64,000 nt of DNA from an uncultured Lachnoclostridium sp. (GCA_944376715.1 CALWDO010000002.1:62001-126000), one strand, 5' to 3'. Shown: positions 35,965 to 45,792, numbered from the stretch's first letter. Program-made: numbers and translations. The notes: a model not told the origin generated them from the sequence alone.

Positions 35965-36942
35965 ATGCCGCTGACCAACAAACAATACGATGCGATCATG
36001 CGAGAATACGATCGCCGTCAATATCATAACTACCGGGTTCAGTGCGCGCGGAAGGATGAAATCTACCAGAAGATCCCGCGCGTCCGGGAGATTGAGGAAA
36101 GCATCTCCTCCTTCAGTATGACACAGGCAGAGAAACTGTTTCTCTCCGACGAAAAAACCAGCGCGGATCCTCATGCTCTGGAAGATCTTCGCCGCGGCCT
36201 GTCCGCTCTGCGCCGGGAGAAAGAACTTCTTCTGAAGCAAAACGGCTATCCCGCCGATTACCTGGAGATGCATTATACCTGTCCCGCATGCCAGGACACC
36301 GGATACGTAGGCAGCCGGAAATGCGACTGTTTCCGCAGGGAAGAGATCCGGCTTCTTTATTCTTCTTCCCGTCTGGAGGAGGCACTGTCCAGAGAGAATT
36401 TTACAACGCTTTCTTTTGATGTATATGACGAAGAACAAAAGGCCGCCATGCCCGCTATTATCGATGCCTGCCGCCTGTTTGTGCAGTCCTTCGACGATAA
36501 GTTCCAGAACCTGATGCTCTATGGTCCTGTCGGCACCGGAAAAACCTTCCTGACCAACTGCGTCGCAAAAGAACTGCTGGACCGGGGACATTCCGTCGTC
36601 TATTTTACGGCGTTCCAGCTTTTTGAACTGCTCTCCCCTTCCCATGCGGAAGAAAACGGCTTTCGGCAGCGCAGCGAGGCAGTCCTGGACAGTGATCTGC
36701 TGATTCTGGATGACCTTGGCACAGAAATGCTGAACACATTTACCGTGTCACGTCTTTTCCAGGTCTTAAATGAACGGGCACTGCGCAGAAGATCCACAAT
36801 CATCTCCACGAATCTGTCTTTGAAAGATTTCCGGGATTTATACAGCGAACGGATCTTTTCCAGAATCACCAGTTCCTACACACTGTTGAAATTTACAGGC
36901 AGCGATATCCGTATTCGAAGGAAAATTTCCGGCCCGCCATGA
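35965..36942 (+). CDS. DnaC/DnaI-like helicase loader ATPase
   Basis: 325 residues. The N-terminal part carries a Cys cluster (YTCPACQDTGYVGSRKCDCF, about 103-122) that could bind zinc, as in DnaI. The AAA+ ATPase follows: Walker A LMLYGPVGTGKTFLTNCVAK (about 177-196), Walker B LLILDDLGTEMLNTFTVSRL, and an arginine-finger region near SERIFSRIT. It loads the replicative helicase onto DNA with the DnaD-type partner upstream. Confidence 0.9.
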   Translation: MPLTNKQYDAIMREYDRRQYHNYRVQCARKDEIYQKIPRVREIEESISSFSMTQAEKLFLSDEKTSADPHALEDLRRGLSALRREKELLLKQNGYPADYLEMHYTCPACQDTGYVGSRKCDCFRREEIRLLYSSSRLEEALSRENFTTLSFDVYDEEQKAAMPAIIDACRLFVQSFDDKFQNLMLYGPVGTGKTFLTNCVAKELLDRGHSVVYFTAFQLFELLSPSHAEENGFRQRSEAVLDSDLLILDDLGTEMLNTFTVSRLFQVLNERALRRRSTIISTNLSLKDFRDLYSERIFSRITSSYTLLKFTGSDIRIRRKISGPP

Positions 36943-37043
36943 AATACCTTGACTGCCGCACACAGACAATGTTATAAAGGTTTTGACAGAATGTTTTACT
37001 TAAGATTCACATATATTTCATTTATATTTGGAGGACATATCAT

Positions 37044-38228
37044 ATGAATATTCAGCGCAGTGAGCGTGTTTTAGAGACGATTCCTGTCGGCTCTCTGGGG
37101 ATCATTCCCCTGCCGAGCTGTAAAGAGCTGGGACAAAAGGTAAACGATTATCTGGTGCAATGGCGCAAAGAAAGCGCGCTGGAGCACAAAAACACAATCG
37201 CTTTTCAGGGATACGAACAGGATTCCTATCTGGTGGGGGCTGCCGTTCCCCGTTTTGGTTCCGGCGAGGCAAAAGGCATCGTACAAGAATCTGTAAGAGG
37301 GCGGGATCTGTATCTGATGGTAGATGTGTGTAATTATAGCATGACCTATAAACTCAGAGGCCAGATCAATCACATGTCTCCGGACGATCACTATCAGGAT
37401 TTAAAACGCATCATCGCCGCATGCGGCGGCAAAGCGAAACGTCTCACTGTGATCATGCCCTTCCTGTATGAAAGCCGTCAGCATAAGCGTTCTGCCAGAG
37501 AGTCCCTGGACTGCGCGCTGGCTCTCCAGGAACTGGCCAATATGGGCGTAGATAATATCATTACCTTCGATGCCCATGACCCCCGCGTACAGAATGCCAT
37601 CCCGCTTCACGGATTCGAGACTGTACAGACAGCCTACCAGTTTATCAAGGCTTTGCTCGGCAATGTACCGGATATTCAGCTGGACAGTGATCATCTCATG
37701 GTAGTCAGCCCGGATGAAGGCGCCACCAACCGCGCCGTTTACATCGCCAACGTGCTCGGGATTGATATGGGCATGTTCTACAAACGCCGCGATTATACAC
37801 GCGTAATCAACGGACGCAATCCGATCGTGGCCCATGACTTCCTTGGAAGCAATGTAGAAGGCAAGGATGTGATCGTTATCGACGATATGATTTCTTCCGG
37901 CGAGAGCATGCTCGATGTGGCAAGGAAATTAAAAGAGCTGAAAGCCAGACGTATCTTTTTATACTCAACGTTTGGTCTTTTTACGAACGGCATGGACAAA
38001 TTCGACGCTGCTTACGAAGAAGGCGTCTTTGACCGGATCCTGACCACTAATCTGATCTACCAGACACCGGAACTGCTCTCCAGACCATATTACATTTCCT
38101 GTGATATGAGTAAATATATCGCTCTGTTGATCGACACGCTGAATCACGACGCATCTATCAGCGACCTTCTGGATCCCTATGAGAGAATTGCCGCTTTTCT
38201 GGAAAAATACCGAAACGGACAGATCTGA
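37044..38228 (+). CDS. prs: Ribose-phosphate pyrophosphokinase (long form)
   Basis: 394 residues, about 75 longer than the classical Prs of around 315. It makes PRPP from ribose-5-phosphate and ATP for nucleotides, NAD, His and Trp. The PRPP loop VIVIDDMISSGESMLDVARK, the pyrophosphate loop FDAHDPRVQNAIP and the flexible loop with KRRDYTR are intact. Extra length lies mostly at the N-terminus (residues 1-100, GYEQDSYLVGAAVPRFGSGE) and between motifs. Such long forms are known to me from Clostridia. GGAGG sits 7 nt from the ATG. Confidence 0.88.
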   Translation: MNIQRSERVLETIPVGSLGIIPLPSCKELGQKVNDYLVQWRKESALEHKNTIAFQGYEQDSYLVGAAVPRFGSGEAKGIVQESVRGRDLYLMVDVCNYSMTYKLRGQINHMSPDDHYQDLKRIIAACGGKAKRLTVIMPFLYESRQHKRSARESLDCALALQELANMGVDNIITFDAHDPRVQNAIPLHGFETVQTAYQFIKALLGNVPDIQLDSDHLMVVSPDEGATNRAVYIANVLGIDMGMFYKRRDYTRVINGRNPIVAHDFLGSNVEGKDVIVIDDMISSGESMLDVARKLKELKARRIFLYSTFGLFTNGMDKFDAAYEEGVFDRILTTNLIYQTPELLSRPYYISCDMSKYIALLIDTLNHDASISDLLDPYERIAAFLEKYRNGQI

Positions 38229-38286
38229 TCTCGAAAGCCCTTCCCATCAAAGCGGACGGGCTTCCTTTATGAAAGGAACATATTAT

Positions 38287-39579
38287 ATGAAGAACTTTAT
38301 CTTTATCTCACCATCCTTTCCCGGCAACTATGAGAATTTCTGTATTGCCCTGAAAGCTAACGGTGTCAATGTGCTTGGGATCGGAGATACTCCGTATGAC
38401 GCGCTGTCACCCCGTCTTAAAAATGCGCTGACCGAGTATTACCGGGTAGATAATATGGAAAATTACGACGAGATGTTCCGGGCAGTAGCATTTTTGTCTT
38501 TCCACCACGGAAAGATTGACTGGCTGGAAAGCAACAATGAATACTGGCTGGAGCAGGACGCCCGGCTTCGGGAAGATTTTCATATCACCACCGGACTGCT
38601 GCCTAAAGACATGGCTCTTATAAAACATAAATCTCGGATGAAAGAAGGATACGCACGTGCCGGGGTTCCCTGCGCGCGTTTCCATATGGTTGGAACCCTG
38701 GAAGAAGCCAAAGAGTTCATCCAGGAAGTAGGATATCCGGTCATCGTAAAACCGGACTGCGGCGTAGGCGCCTCCGATACCTGGAAGCTCCAGAACGAGC
38801 AGGAACTGAACAGCTTCTACTGCAATCTTCCGGATGTACCATATATAATGGAAGAATTCGTACCGGGCGAGATCTGTTCCTACGATGCGATCGTAAACAG
38901 CCGGGGACGTGTTCTGTTTGAAACGGGCAACATTACTCCTGTTTCCATCATGGACTGCGTTAATATCCATGAGAGCATCCGTTTCTATATCGTGGATCAG
39001 GTTGCCGAAGATCTGAAAGCCGCCGGCCGCGCCTGCCTGAAAGCATTTCGGGTGCGGAGCCGGTTCGTCCATCTGGAATTCTTCCGTCTCCTGAAAGATC
39101 ATCCGTATCTGGGAAAAAAAGGCCAGATCGTCGGCCTTGAGGTCAATATGCGTCCATCCGGCGGTCCGACCCCGGATATGGTTAATTTCGCGTACAGCAC
39201 CAACTGCTATCAGCATTATGCAGATATGGTAGTCTATGACCGTCTGAAGCATCAGACCCGTTCCACCCGCTGTTTCTGCGCCTACGCGGGACGCTGGAAA
39301 GGACTCCCGTACCTCCATTCTCATCAGGAAATTCTGGAAACATATCAGGTACAGTTGAAAGCCGCGGAGGAACTTCCGGATGTACTGGCTCATGGCATGG
39401 GCAATTATATGTATCTGGCAAGACTGAAGTCGCAGGAAGAGCTTCAGGACTTTTTCAAATATACGCTGGAACTGGTTCCGCCCTCTGATGCCAGTCCCGT
39501 CAATACCAAAAATCAAACAAAAAAGGAAGCGACCAAAAAATGCAGACAAAAGAACTCCACTGGTACAGCGAACGATTAA
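38287..39579 (+). CDS. ATP-grasp domain protein
   Basis: 430 residues from ATG at 38287 (GAAAGGAAC upstream); a longer frame upstream lacks a ribosome site. An N-terminal pre-ATP-grasp domain (FIFISPSFPGNYENFCIALK) precedes the ATP-binding portion (GYPVIVKPDCGVGASDTWKL, MEEFVPGEICSYDAIVNSRG) and the metal/carboxylate motif GLEVNMRPSGGPTPDMV. ATP-grasp enzymes join a carboxylate to an amine or thiol through an acyl-phosphate. The substrate is unknown. It overlaps a putative esterase gene by 40 nt, so the two are coupled. Confidence 0.85.
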   Translation: MKNFIFISPSFPGNYENFCIALKANGVNVLGIGDTPYDALSPRLKNALTEYYRVDNMENYDEMFRAVAFLSFHHGKIDWLESNNEYWLEQDARLREDFHITTGLLPKDMALIKHKSRMKEGYARAGVPCARFHMVGTLEEAKEFIQEVGYPVIVKPDCGVGASDTWKLQNEQELNSFYCNLPDVPYIMEEFVPGEICSYDAIVNSRGRVLFETGNITPVSIMDCVNIHESIRFYIVDQVAEDLKAAGRACLKAFRVRSRFVHLEFFRLLKDHPYLGKKGQIVGLEVNMRPSGGPTPDMVNFAYSTNCYQHYADMVVYDRLKHQTRSTRCFCAYAGRWKGLPYLHSHQEILETYQVQLKAAEELPDVLAHGMGNYMYLARLKSQEELQDFFKYTLELVPPSDASPVNTKNQTKKEATKKCRQKNSTGTAND

Positions 39580-40274
39580 ACCGGGATATGCCGTTGAAAA
39601 TATACGGTCACGCAGGCAAGCCCTGTCTGGTCATCCCCTCTCAGAACGGGAAACACGGCGATTTTGAATCTTTCGGCATGGTAGAAGCCTGCCGTCCCTG
39701 GATCGACGGCGGAAAGCTGCAGCTTTTCTGCATTGATACCATCGACGCGGAGACCTGGTCCTGCTCATGGAAACCGCCCAGAGAACGCATCGAGCTGCAT
39801 GAACGCTGGATCCAGTATCTCATGCGGGAAGTCTGTCCGCTCATGGAAAACTGCAGCGAAGGAGACAAGCTCATGACTATGGGCTGCAGTATGGGCGCAT
39901 TCCATGCCGGGAATCTGTTCTTTCGTTTTCCGGACCGTTTCGACGTGACCATCTGTCTGAGCGGTGTCTACGACGCCGCCAATATCCTTGGCGGATATAT
40001 GGACGACCTGGTATATCTGAATTCTCCCATCCATTGTCTTCCCAATATGCCGGAGGATCATCCCTACATGGATCTCTACCGCCGCAGCCGGATGTTCTTC
40101 TGCGTAGGACAGGGCGCGTGGGAAGATGAACTTCTTGCGGACACCCGTAAACTGGACGCTGTTTTAAAAGCCAAGAATATCCCTGCCTTTGTGGACTACT
40201 GGGGCTACGACGTGAATCACGACTGGGACTGGTGGCGCAAACAGGCCGCTTATTTCCTGGGCAAGATCATGTAA
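39540..40274 (+). CDS. Esterase (alpha/beta hydrolase) coupled to the ATP-grasp gene
   Basis: 244 residues, ATG at 39540 within the end of the ATP-grasp gene, AAGGAAG 9 nt upstream. An esterase-D-like fold: the nucleophile elbow TMGCSMGAFHAGNLFFRFPD (Ser in GCSMG), and YDVNHDWDWWRKQAAYFLGK near the end provides the His. The N-terminus (LHWYSERLNRDMPLKIYGHA) lacks a signal peptide, so it acts in the cytoplasm. Its overlap with the ATP-grasp gene suggests that it makes or removes an ester on the same metabolite. Confidence 0.83.
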   Translation: MQTKELHWYSERLNRDMPLKIYGHAGKPCLVIPSQNGKHGDFESFGMVEACRPWIDGGKLQLFCIDTIDAETWSCSWKPPRERIELHERWIQYLMREVCPLMENCSEGDKLMTMGCSMGAFHAGNLFFRFPDRFDVTICLSGVYDAANILGGYMDDLVYLNSPIHCLPNMPEDHPYMDLYRRSRMFFCVGQGAWEDELLADTRKLDAVLKAKNIPAFVDYWGYDVNHDWDWWRKQAAYFLGKIM

Positions 40275-40623
40275 ATGCTTTTTCCCATTCTGCCTCTTTA
40301 AAGCCGACCAATACCTGATCATCCATGACGATCAACGGGCGTTTCACTAACATGCCGTCCGTTGCCAGGAGGCGGAACTGCTCTTCCTCGCTCATCTCCG
40401 GCAGCTTTTCTTTCAGCTGCATGGACTTGTAAAGCATTCCGCTGGTGTTGAAAAACTTTTTAAGAGGCAGTCCGCTTCTGGCATGCCACTCTCTCAATTC
40501 TTCTTCCGTAGGATTCTGCTCTTTGATATGACGGTCCTCATATTCCACCCCGTGCTGATCCAGCCATTTTTTCGCTTTCTGACAGGTAGAGCACTTGGGG
40601 TATTCTACAAACAGTACAGACAT
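40267..40623 (-). CDS. Spx/ArsC-family protein
   Basis: 118 residues from the ATG at 40623 (AAGGAG 9 nt upstream). It has the thioredoxin-like ArsC/Spx fold: LFVEYPKCSTCQKAKKWLDQ with a CxxC redox pair, and TDGMLVKRPLIVMDDQVLVG. CxxC at this place is typical of Spx/MgsR-type regulators or thiol-disulfide reductases rather than a classical arsenate reductase. Its 3' end overlaps the convergent esterase gene by 8 nt. Confidence 0.85.
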   Translation of the reverse strand: MSVLFVEYPKCSTCQKAKKWLDQHGVEYEDRHIKEQNPTEEELREWHARSGLPLKKFFNTSGMLYKSMQLKEKLPEMSEEEQFRLLATDGMLVKRPLIVMDDQVLVGFKEAEWEKAFT

Positions 40624-40713
40624 CTTCTTCTCCTTTCTTTCACACATTATTCATTTGACATTTCCATTGTACACTCCTAAAATAGACACATCAATGTTAA
40701 GAGGAGCAAAAGT

Positions 40714-41322
40714 ATGAAAAAATTAATCGTATTCCTTCTGTGCACAGTTCTGGTCGGCGCTGCATCGGGCTGCGGATCCAATGCAGAAGCGGATGCCTCC
40801 ACAGGCGACGCCGACCTTTTAAGCGGTCTTCACTACGCCGAGATCCAGGTGGAAGACTACGGCACCATTTCGCTGGAGCTGGACGCTGATACGGCGCCGA
40901 TTACCGTCACCAATTTTGTCAATCTGGCGAAGGACGGATTCTATGACGGGCTGACTTTCCACCGGATCATCGACGGTTTTATGATTCAGGGCGGCGATCC
41001 GCTGGGCAACGGAACCGGCGGCTCCGGCGAAACGATCAAAGGGGAATTCTCCGACAATGGAGTTGAAAATGATATCTCTCATGTGAGAGGGACGATCTCC
41101 ATGGCAAGATCCAGTGACCCGGACAGCGCTTCTTCCCAGTTTTTCATTGTTCACCAGGACAGCACTTATCTGGACGGACAGTATGCCGCGTTCGGCCATG
41201 TGACGGACGGCATGGATGTGGTAGACGCCATCTGTGCGGATACGCCGGTGCAGGACGGCAACGGAACAGTGGCAGCGGAAGACCAGCCGGTGATCACTTC
41301 TATCACGATTATGGAATTTTAA
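40714..41322 (+). CDS. Cyclophilin-type peptidyl-prolyl isomerase lipoprotein
   Basis: 202 residues with a lipoprotein signal (LCTVLVGAASGC). The cyclophilin domain starts near residue 45: VNLAKDGFYDGLTFHRIIDG, FMIQGGDPLGNGTGGSGETI with catalytic Arg in FHR, and QFFIVHQDSTYLDGQYAAFG. It catalyses proline isomerisation outside the membrane and is one of four foldase-like lipoproteins in the window. It has a bidirectional terminator behind it. Confidence 0.93.
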   Translation: MKKLIVFLLCTVLVGAASGCGSNAEADASTGDADLLSGLHYAEIQVEDYGTISLELDADTAPITVTNFVNLAKDGFYDGLTFHRIIDGFMIQGGDPLGNGTGGSGETIKGEFSDNGVENDISHVRGTISMARSSDPDSASSQFFIVHQDSTYLDGQYAAFGHVTDGMDVVDAICADTPVQDGNGTVAAEDQPVITSITIMEF

Positions 41323-41339
41323 TGATTAATTCTTATTCG

Positions 41340-41388
41340 AAAAGAACCACCGCATCCTCAGTATATTTACAGATGCAATGGTTCTTTT
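41340..41388. terminator. Bidirectional terminator at the left border of the catabolic island
   Basis: AAAAGAACCA (41340-41349) pairs with TGGTTCTTTT (41379-41388), with an inner GCATC/GATGC stem. A/T runs on both sides serve the cyclophilin gene (plus) and the deoC-like gene (minus). Confidence 0.82.
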
Positions 41389-41401
41389 CTAAGAAAAATT
41401 A

Positions 41402-42136
41402 TTATTGCATTTTTTTAGCTTCCTCTGGAGTACAGTTTAGCACTACCGGTGTAGATCGAAATCCGATCCCCATTCTATCAATTCCCATATCAATCAATTC
41501 TAAGAAATGCTCTCTTGTACGAATTGCTCCTGATCCTTTTACCTTGCATCGATCACCTGCTACCTCCAGAAGTGTTTTAATTACTTCACATGTTGCTCCG
41601 TCATTCTTTCCTCCGGTATAAAAACCCGTGGAAGTTTTCAAGAAATCAGCCCCTGCTTCAATTGCAACTTCCGCCGCCTTTTTTATTTCATCCATAGTCA
41701 AGGCATCTGTCTCAAAAATCACTTTTACTGCCGTTCCATATTTATGGCAAACATCGCATACAGCCTTGATATCTTTGCCTACTTCTTCCCACATACCGCT
41801 GCGGATCCATCCAAAGTTAGCTACCACATCAAGTTCATAGATATCACCGCGTTTACAGTAGCATTCTGCCTGAAGTACTTTCGATTCTGTCGTAGAAAGT
41901 CCAAACGGAAAATCACACACCACACAAATTTTTGTATTGGTACCTTTGCACATTTCCGCCGCGATATCCAAGGAGGCCGGGTTGATACATACAGTCGCAC
42001 ATCCAAAATCAATACCTTCTTGGATATATTTCCGGATATCATCTTGGGTGAACTCCGGTTTCAACACAGACTGATCGATGTACGCAGCCAATTCCTTGAC
42101 ACTCATCTCGCTTGCTTTCTTATTAGGATGTTTCAT
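41402..42136 (-). CDS. deoC: Deoxyribose-phosphate aldolase (DeoC-like)
   Basis: 244 residues from the ATG at 42136 (GGAGG 8-9 nt upstream); the longer frame includes a second ATG too close to the ribosome site. The class I aldolase barrel is clear: YIDQSVLKPEFTQDDIRKYI, GADFLKTSTGFYTGGKNDGA holding the Schiff-base Lys, and CKVKGSGAIRTREHFLELID with the second Lys. It cleaves 2-deoxyribose-5-phosphate to glyceraldehyde-3-phosphate and acetaldehyde; related proteins act on other deoxy sugars. It is the last gene of the importer operon. Confidence 0.88.
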   Translation of the reverse strand: MKHPNKKASEMSVKELAAYIDQSVLKPEFTQDDIRKYIQEGIDFGCATVCINPASLDIAAEMCKGTNTKICVVCDFPFGLSTTESKVLQAECYCKRGDIYELDVVANFGWIRSGMWEEVGKDIKAVCDVCHKYGTAVKVIFETDALTMDEIKKAAEVAIEAGADFLKTSTGFYTGGKNDGATCEVIKTLLEVAGDRCKVKGSGAIRTREHFLELIDMGIDRMGIGFRSTPVVLNCTPEEAKKMQ

Positions 42137-42191
42137 AATCATTTTCCTCCTGTAAATTTTATAATTTTGCAACTCCCTTTGGGAGCAGTCT

Positions 42192-43160
42192 TTATAGATT
42201 CAAAATAGGAGTTTCTTTTATGCAGGCTTCGATCTCGTCAATAGACGGTGCTCCTGCCACTCCGCCTTTCCTAGTTGTCGTCAAAGCTCCTGCTGCGTTT
42301 GCAAAACGCAGCATAGAGATTATATTTTCTTCTGAAATGTTGTCTATATCATTCGCATTTCGGAGCTGATATAAGAAACCAGCCAAAAAGCAATCCCCCG
42401 CCCCTGTTGTATCCACTGCTTTTACACGATAAGAGGGGATTTGTCCGTGTCCTCCATAATAACTGTAATAACAGCCTTTTTCTCCACAGGAAATGATTAC
42501 AATTTTACATCCCAACTCGAGAATTTTCGCCGCGGCTTTATCTAATGTCTTTTCCCCCGTCAGCAAAAATGCCTCCTCATCCGAAGATTTGAAAAGAGTC
42601 ACATATTGCAATGATTTCCACATAGTTTTGACCATGTCTTCTTCACTTTTCCACAACTTGGATCGATAATTCACATCCACCGTGACTATCTTTTCACGTT
42701 TCTTCGCTTCTTTCAGAATTTCAAAAGTTGTGTTACGGATAGGTTCATCTGTCATACACATTCCGGAAAAATGGAGAAATACGGTATCCATCATCTTTTC
42801 TACTGGTACTTCATTGATTTTAAGGAATATATCCGCGCCATACCTTCTGGAGAAACTGAAGTTTCTTTCTCCGTTGGGCTGCAGTGTTACAAAAGACTGT
42901 GTAGTAAAGTGTTCCTTATCCTTCACATAGCCTGAGAGATCCACTTTATAGCGTTTCATCTCCTTATGGATCAAATCGCCCATACAGTCGTCCCCAACTT
43001 TACCCACAAACATAGTCTCAAGGCCAAGCTTAGCTGCCGCAACAACTAGATTACAAACAGTCCCTCCCACATTGCACTGATATACCGGACGGTCTTCCTC
43101 AAACCCGGAGGAAGGAGTAAAATCAATTAATGCATCACCTATTGCACTCAAATCATACAT
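42192..43160 (-). CDS. PfkB-family carbohydrate kinase 1
   Basis: 322 residues. The ribokinase-like fold is complete: N-terminal GDALIDFTPSSGFEEDRPVY, NVGGTVCNLVVAAAKLGLET with the GG sugar motif, and VDTTGAGDCFLAGFLYQLRN with the catalytic Asp in GAGD. It phosphorylates a sugar at the expense of ATP; fructokinase-like features are hinted but substrate is unproven. It lies 13 nt downstream of the ABC ATPase gene. Confidence 0.88.
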   Translation of the reverse strand: MYDLSAIGDALIDFTPSSGFEEDRPVYQCNVGGTVCNLVVAAAKLGLETMFVGKVGDDCMGDLIHKEMKRYKVDLSGYVKDKEHFTTQSFVTLQPNGERNFSFSRRYGADIFLKINEVPVEKMMDTVFLHFSGMCMTDEPIRNTTFEILKEAKKREKIVTVDVNYRSKLWKSEEDMVKTMWKSLQYVTLFKSSDEEAFLLTGEKTLDKAAAKILELGCKIVIISCGEKGCYYSYYGGHGQIPSYRVKAVDTTGAGDCFLAGFLYQLRNANDIDNISEENIISMLRFANAAGALTTTRKGGVAGAPSIDEIEACIKETPILNL

Positions 43161-43173
43161 ATTTATCTCCTGT

Positions 43174-44649
43174 TCACTGCGTCGCGAAGGACATAATCAA
43201 CTCTTCGGAACACTCTTCAATTCCCAATATACCTGTCTGCTCGCCCTCGTTCATAATCATGACACGGTCGCAAGTTCCCAAAAGCTCAGGAAGTTCTGAA
43301 GACACCATAATGATAGACAGACCATTGGCAATCAGTTCATTTAATATTCCATATATCTCCTGCTTTGCTCCCACATCTACGCCTCTTGTTGGTTCATCCA
43401 CAAGCAAAATTTTACAGTTAGCGGCAATCCACTTAGCAAGCACAACCTTCTGCTGGTTTCCACCACTCATAAACTGAGAGACTACTCGTGGATTATTTGG
43501 ACGAATATGAAACGTATCTATATATTTTTTAGTCACTTCAAATTCCTTTTGGAGATTCAGCTTCCTAAACTTATTTTTGTACATTTTTAATGCGGGAATC
43601 GTCATATTATAGACCATATCCTGTTTCAGCATCAGTCCCTGTGTCTTGCGCTCCTCCGGTACAATGCCAAATCCGGCATTAATTGCTTCTTTCACATTTT
43701 TAAAAGTTACTTTCTTACCTTCTAATTCAATTTCTCCAGCATCAATTGGATCCGCTCCAATGATAGCCCGTAAAATCTCCGTCCTTCCTGCTCCAGCAAG
43801 ACCAGCGATTCCCAATATCTCACCTTTCCGCAACTCAAAAGAAACATTATTAATAATTCCTTTTCTGGTCAGCCCTTTTACTTTCAGAATTGGTTCTCCA
43901 ATCTGGCTGTTTCTTTTAGGATAAATATCCGTCATATCCCGGCCTACCATCCGCTTGACCAGAACCTCAGATGTATAATTTCCCACTTCGCCGGACTCGA
44001 CCTTTTTTCCATCTTTCATAATTGTCAGATTCGTACACAGCTCAAAAATCTCTTTCAAACGATGTGATATATAGATAAAAGTAATTCCCTGGCCGGACAG
44101 TTCCTTTACAATCTTGAATAATCCTTCCAACTCACTGTCACTTAATACCGCAGTTGGTTCATCCAACACAATGATCTTGGCATTGCGAGACATTGCTTTC
44201 GCAATCTCGACCATCTGCCGTTTCGCAACACTCAGATTCTCGACTACTTCATTCGGGTCTAGCTGAAGATTTAGACGCTCCAATACCACTCTGGCATCTG
44301 CCACCATCTTTTTATAATCGATTTTCCCGAACTTATTTTTTGGCATACGTCCTAAATAGATATTCTCCGCCACAGTTTGGTGAGAAAGCAACATAAGTTC
44401 CTGATAGATGACTGCCACACCTTTTTCAATCATCTTTGCCGGGGATGGATTTTCTATCTTTTCTCCGTCAATGAATATTTCTCCTTCATCCAGCGTATAG
44501 GCACCGGATAAAATCTTCATCAAGGTAGATTTTCCTGCCCCATTTTCCCCTACCAGAGCATGTATTTCACCCCTGGAAATGTCGATCGATACATCATCCA
44601 ATGCTTTTACTCCCGGGAATACCTTTGTAATGTGATTCATCTTCAGCAT
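43174..44649 (-). CDS. Sugar ABC transporter ATP-binding protein (RbsA type)
   Basis: 491 residues with two ABC cassettes. Walker A of the first is LVGENGAGKSTLMKILSGAY; its signature VAKRQMVEIAKAM is followed by Walker B IIVLDEPTAVLSD. The second half has IAGLAGAGRTEILRAI, a degenerate Walker A normal for this class, then FMSGGNQQKVVLAKWIA and LLVDEPTRGVDVGAK. It powers the CUT2-type (ribose/galactose/autoinducer) importer encoded with it. Confidence 0.94.
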   Translation of the reverse strand: MLKMNHITKVFPGVKALDDVSIDISRGEIHALVGENGAGKSTLMKILSGAYTLDEGEIFIDGEKIENPSPAKMIEKGVAVIYQELMLLSHQTVAENIYLGRMPKNKFGKIDYKKMVADARVVLERLNLQLDPNEVVENLSVAKRQMVEIAKAMSRNAKIIVLDEPTAVLSDSELEGLFKIVKELSGQGITFIYISHRLKEIFELCTNLTIMKDGKKVESGEVGNYTSEVLVKRMVGRDMTDIYPKRNSQIGEPILKVKGLTRKGIINNVSFELRKGEILGIAGLAGAGRTEILRAIIGADPIDAGEIELEGKKVTFKNVKEAINAGFGIVPEERKTQGLMLKQDMVYNMTIPALKMYKNKFRKLNLQKEFEVTKKYIDTFHIRPNNPRVVSQFMSGGNQQKVVLAKWIAANCKILLVDEPTRGVDVGAKQEIYGILNELIANGLSIIMVSSELPELLGTCDRVMIMNEGEQTGILGIEECSEELIMSFATQ

Positions 44650-44678
44650 GCTGCTTTCCCCCCGTCTAATTTATCTAC

Positions 44679-45737
44679 TTACTCAAGACCTTTTCCAACC
44701 CATTCGGACACATTATCATTATTAACCAGAGTTGCATCCAGTTCCCAGCGACTTTCGATACCGTCACCTTCCAGAATATCATATGCGGCCTCAACACCTT
44801 CCGGAGCGCAGGTCGGATATACTACCGTAAACGCCATCTCGCCATTCTGAATCGCCTCGAATGCAATCTCTGTTCCGTCCATGCCGCTTATAAGAATACC
44901 TTCATCCTCACGTCCTGCTGATTTGATCGCTTCCAATACGCCCATCGCCATCTCATCATTAGTACAGAACACGCCGTCGATCTCGCCTTCACCAAATCTC
45001 TGAAGCATGTCTTCCATAAACTGCATTGCATCCTCTCTCAGATAATCACAGTACTGGCTTGCAATAATATTCATATCTGGATATGCTTCCAATGCTTCTT
45101 CAAAACCGCTCTGTCGATCAATGTCCGCAGACGCACCAGCGGTTCCGAGGACTTCAATGATATTTCCTTTTCCATCCAACATTTTTGCAAATTCTTCACC
45201 GGATGAAACACCCATTGGACGGTTCTCCGCTCCTACATAACAGGTAACCTCACACTCCACATTACGGTCAAGCGTAACAACCGGAATACCCATATCCATC
45301 GCTTTCTGGCAAACGTCTGTCAGTGCATCCGAAGTCAACGGTGAAATCAGAAGCAAATCAATGTCGGAAGCTAGTAAGTCCTCTACATTCTGTACCTGTG
45401 TTGCGGAATCGTTCTGCCCATCTGTGGTAATGATCTCGAACTCAGGATAATGTTCCTTTGCGTAATTTACATTGTCTTCAACCATAGCAATACGATATGG
45501 ATGGTTCATAGTTCCTTGGGAGAATCCGATTCTGTAGGTCTTTCCATCTGAAGCAGTCCCCACCGCGGCAGTATCCCCAGTATTTTCCGTCGCATCCGAT
45601 GCTTCATCTCCCGATGTGTCATTGCTTGACGTACTGTCTCCAGACGATGTGGAATCTGAACCGGATGATCCGCATCCTGCCACCACAGCAACCACCATAG
45701 TCACACACAACAATACGTTTACAAGTCTCCTTTTCAT
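44679..45737 (-). CDS. Sugar-binding lipoprotein of the ABC importer
   Basis: 352 residues; lipoprotein signal (VVAVVAGC), a Ser/Thr/Asp-rich linker, then a periplasmic-binding-protein type I fold: YRIGFSQGTMNHPYRIAMVE, DLLLISPLTSDALTDVCQKA, GIPVVTLDRNVECEVTCYVG and GVFCTNDEMAMGVLEAIKSA. Such proteins bind pentoses, hexoses or AI-2. The ligand is not inferable. Confidence 0.92.
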   Translation of the reverse strand: MKRRLVNVLLCVTMVVAVVAGCGSSGSDSTSSGDSTSSNDTSGDEASDATENTGDTAAVGTASDGKTYRIGFSQGTMNHPYRIAMVEDNVNYAKEHYPEFEIITTDGQNDSATQVQNVEDLLASDIDLLLISPLTSDALTDVCQKAMDMGIPVVTLDRNVECEVTCYVGAENRPMGVSSGEEFAKMLDGKGNIIEVLGTAGASADIDRQSGFEEALEAYPDMNIIASQYCDYLREDAMQFMEDMLQRFGEGEIDGVFCTNDEMAMGVLEAIKSAGREDEGILISGMDGTEIAFEAIQNGEMAFTVVYPTCAPEGVEAAYDILEGDGIESRWELDATLVNNDNVSEWVGKGLE

Positions 45738-45792
45738 TTTTCTCCTCCTTTTGAAAATAAGTTTTTATACCCAATGCATTTTCCTTATGCAT

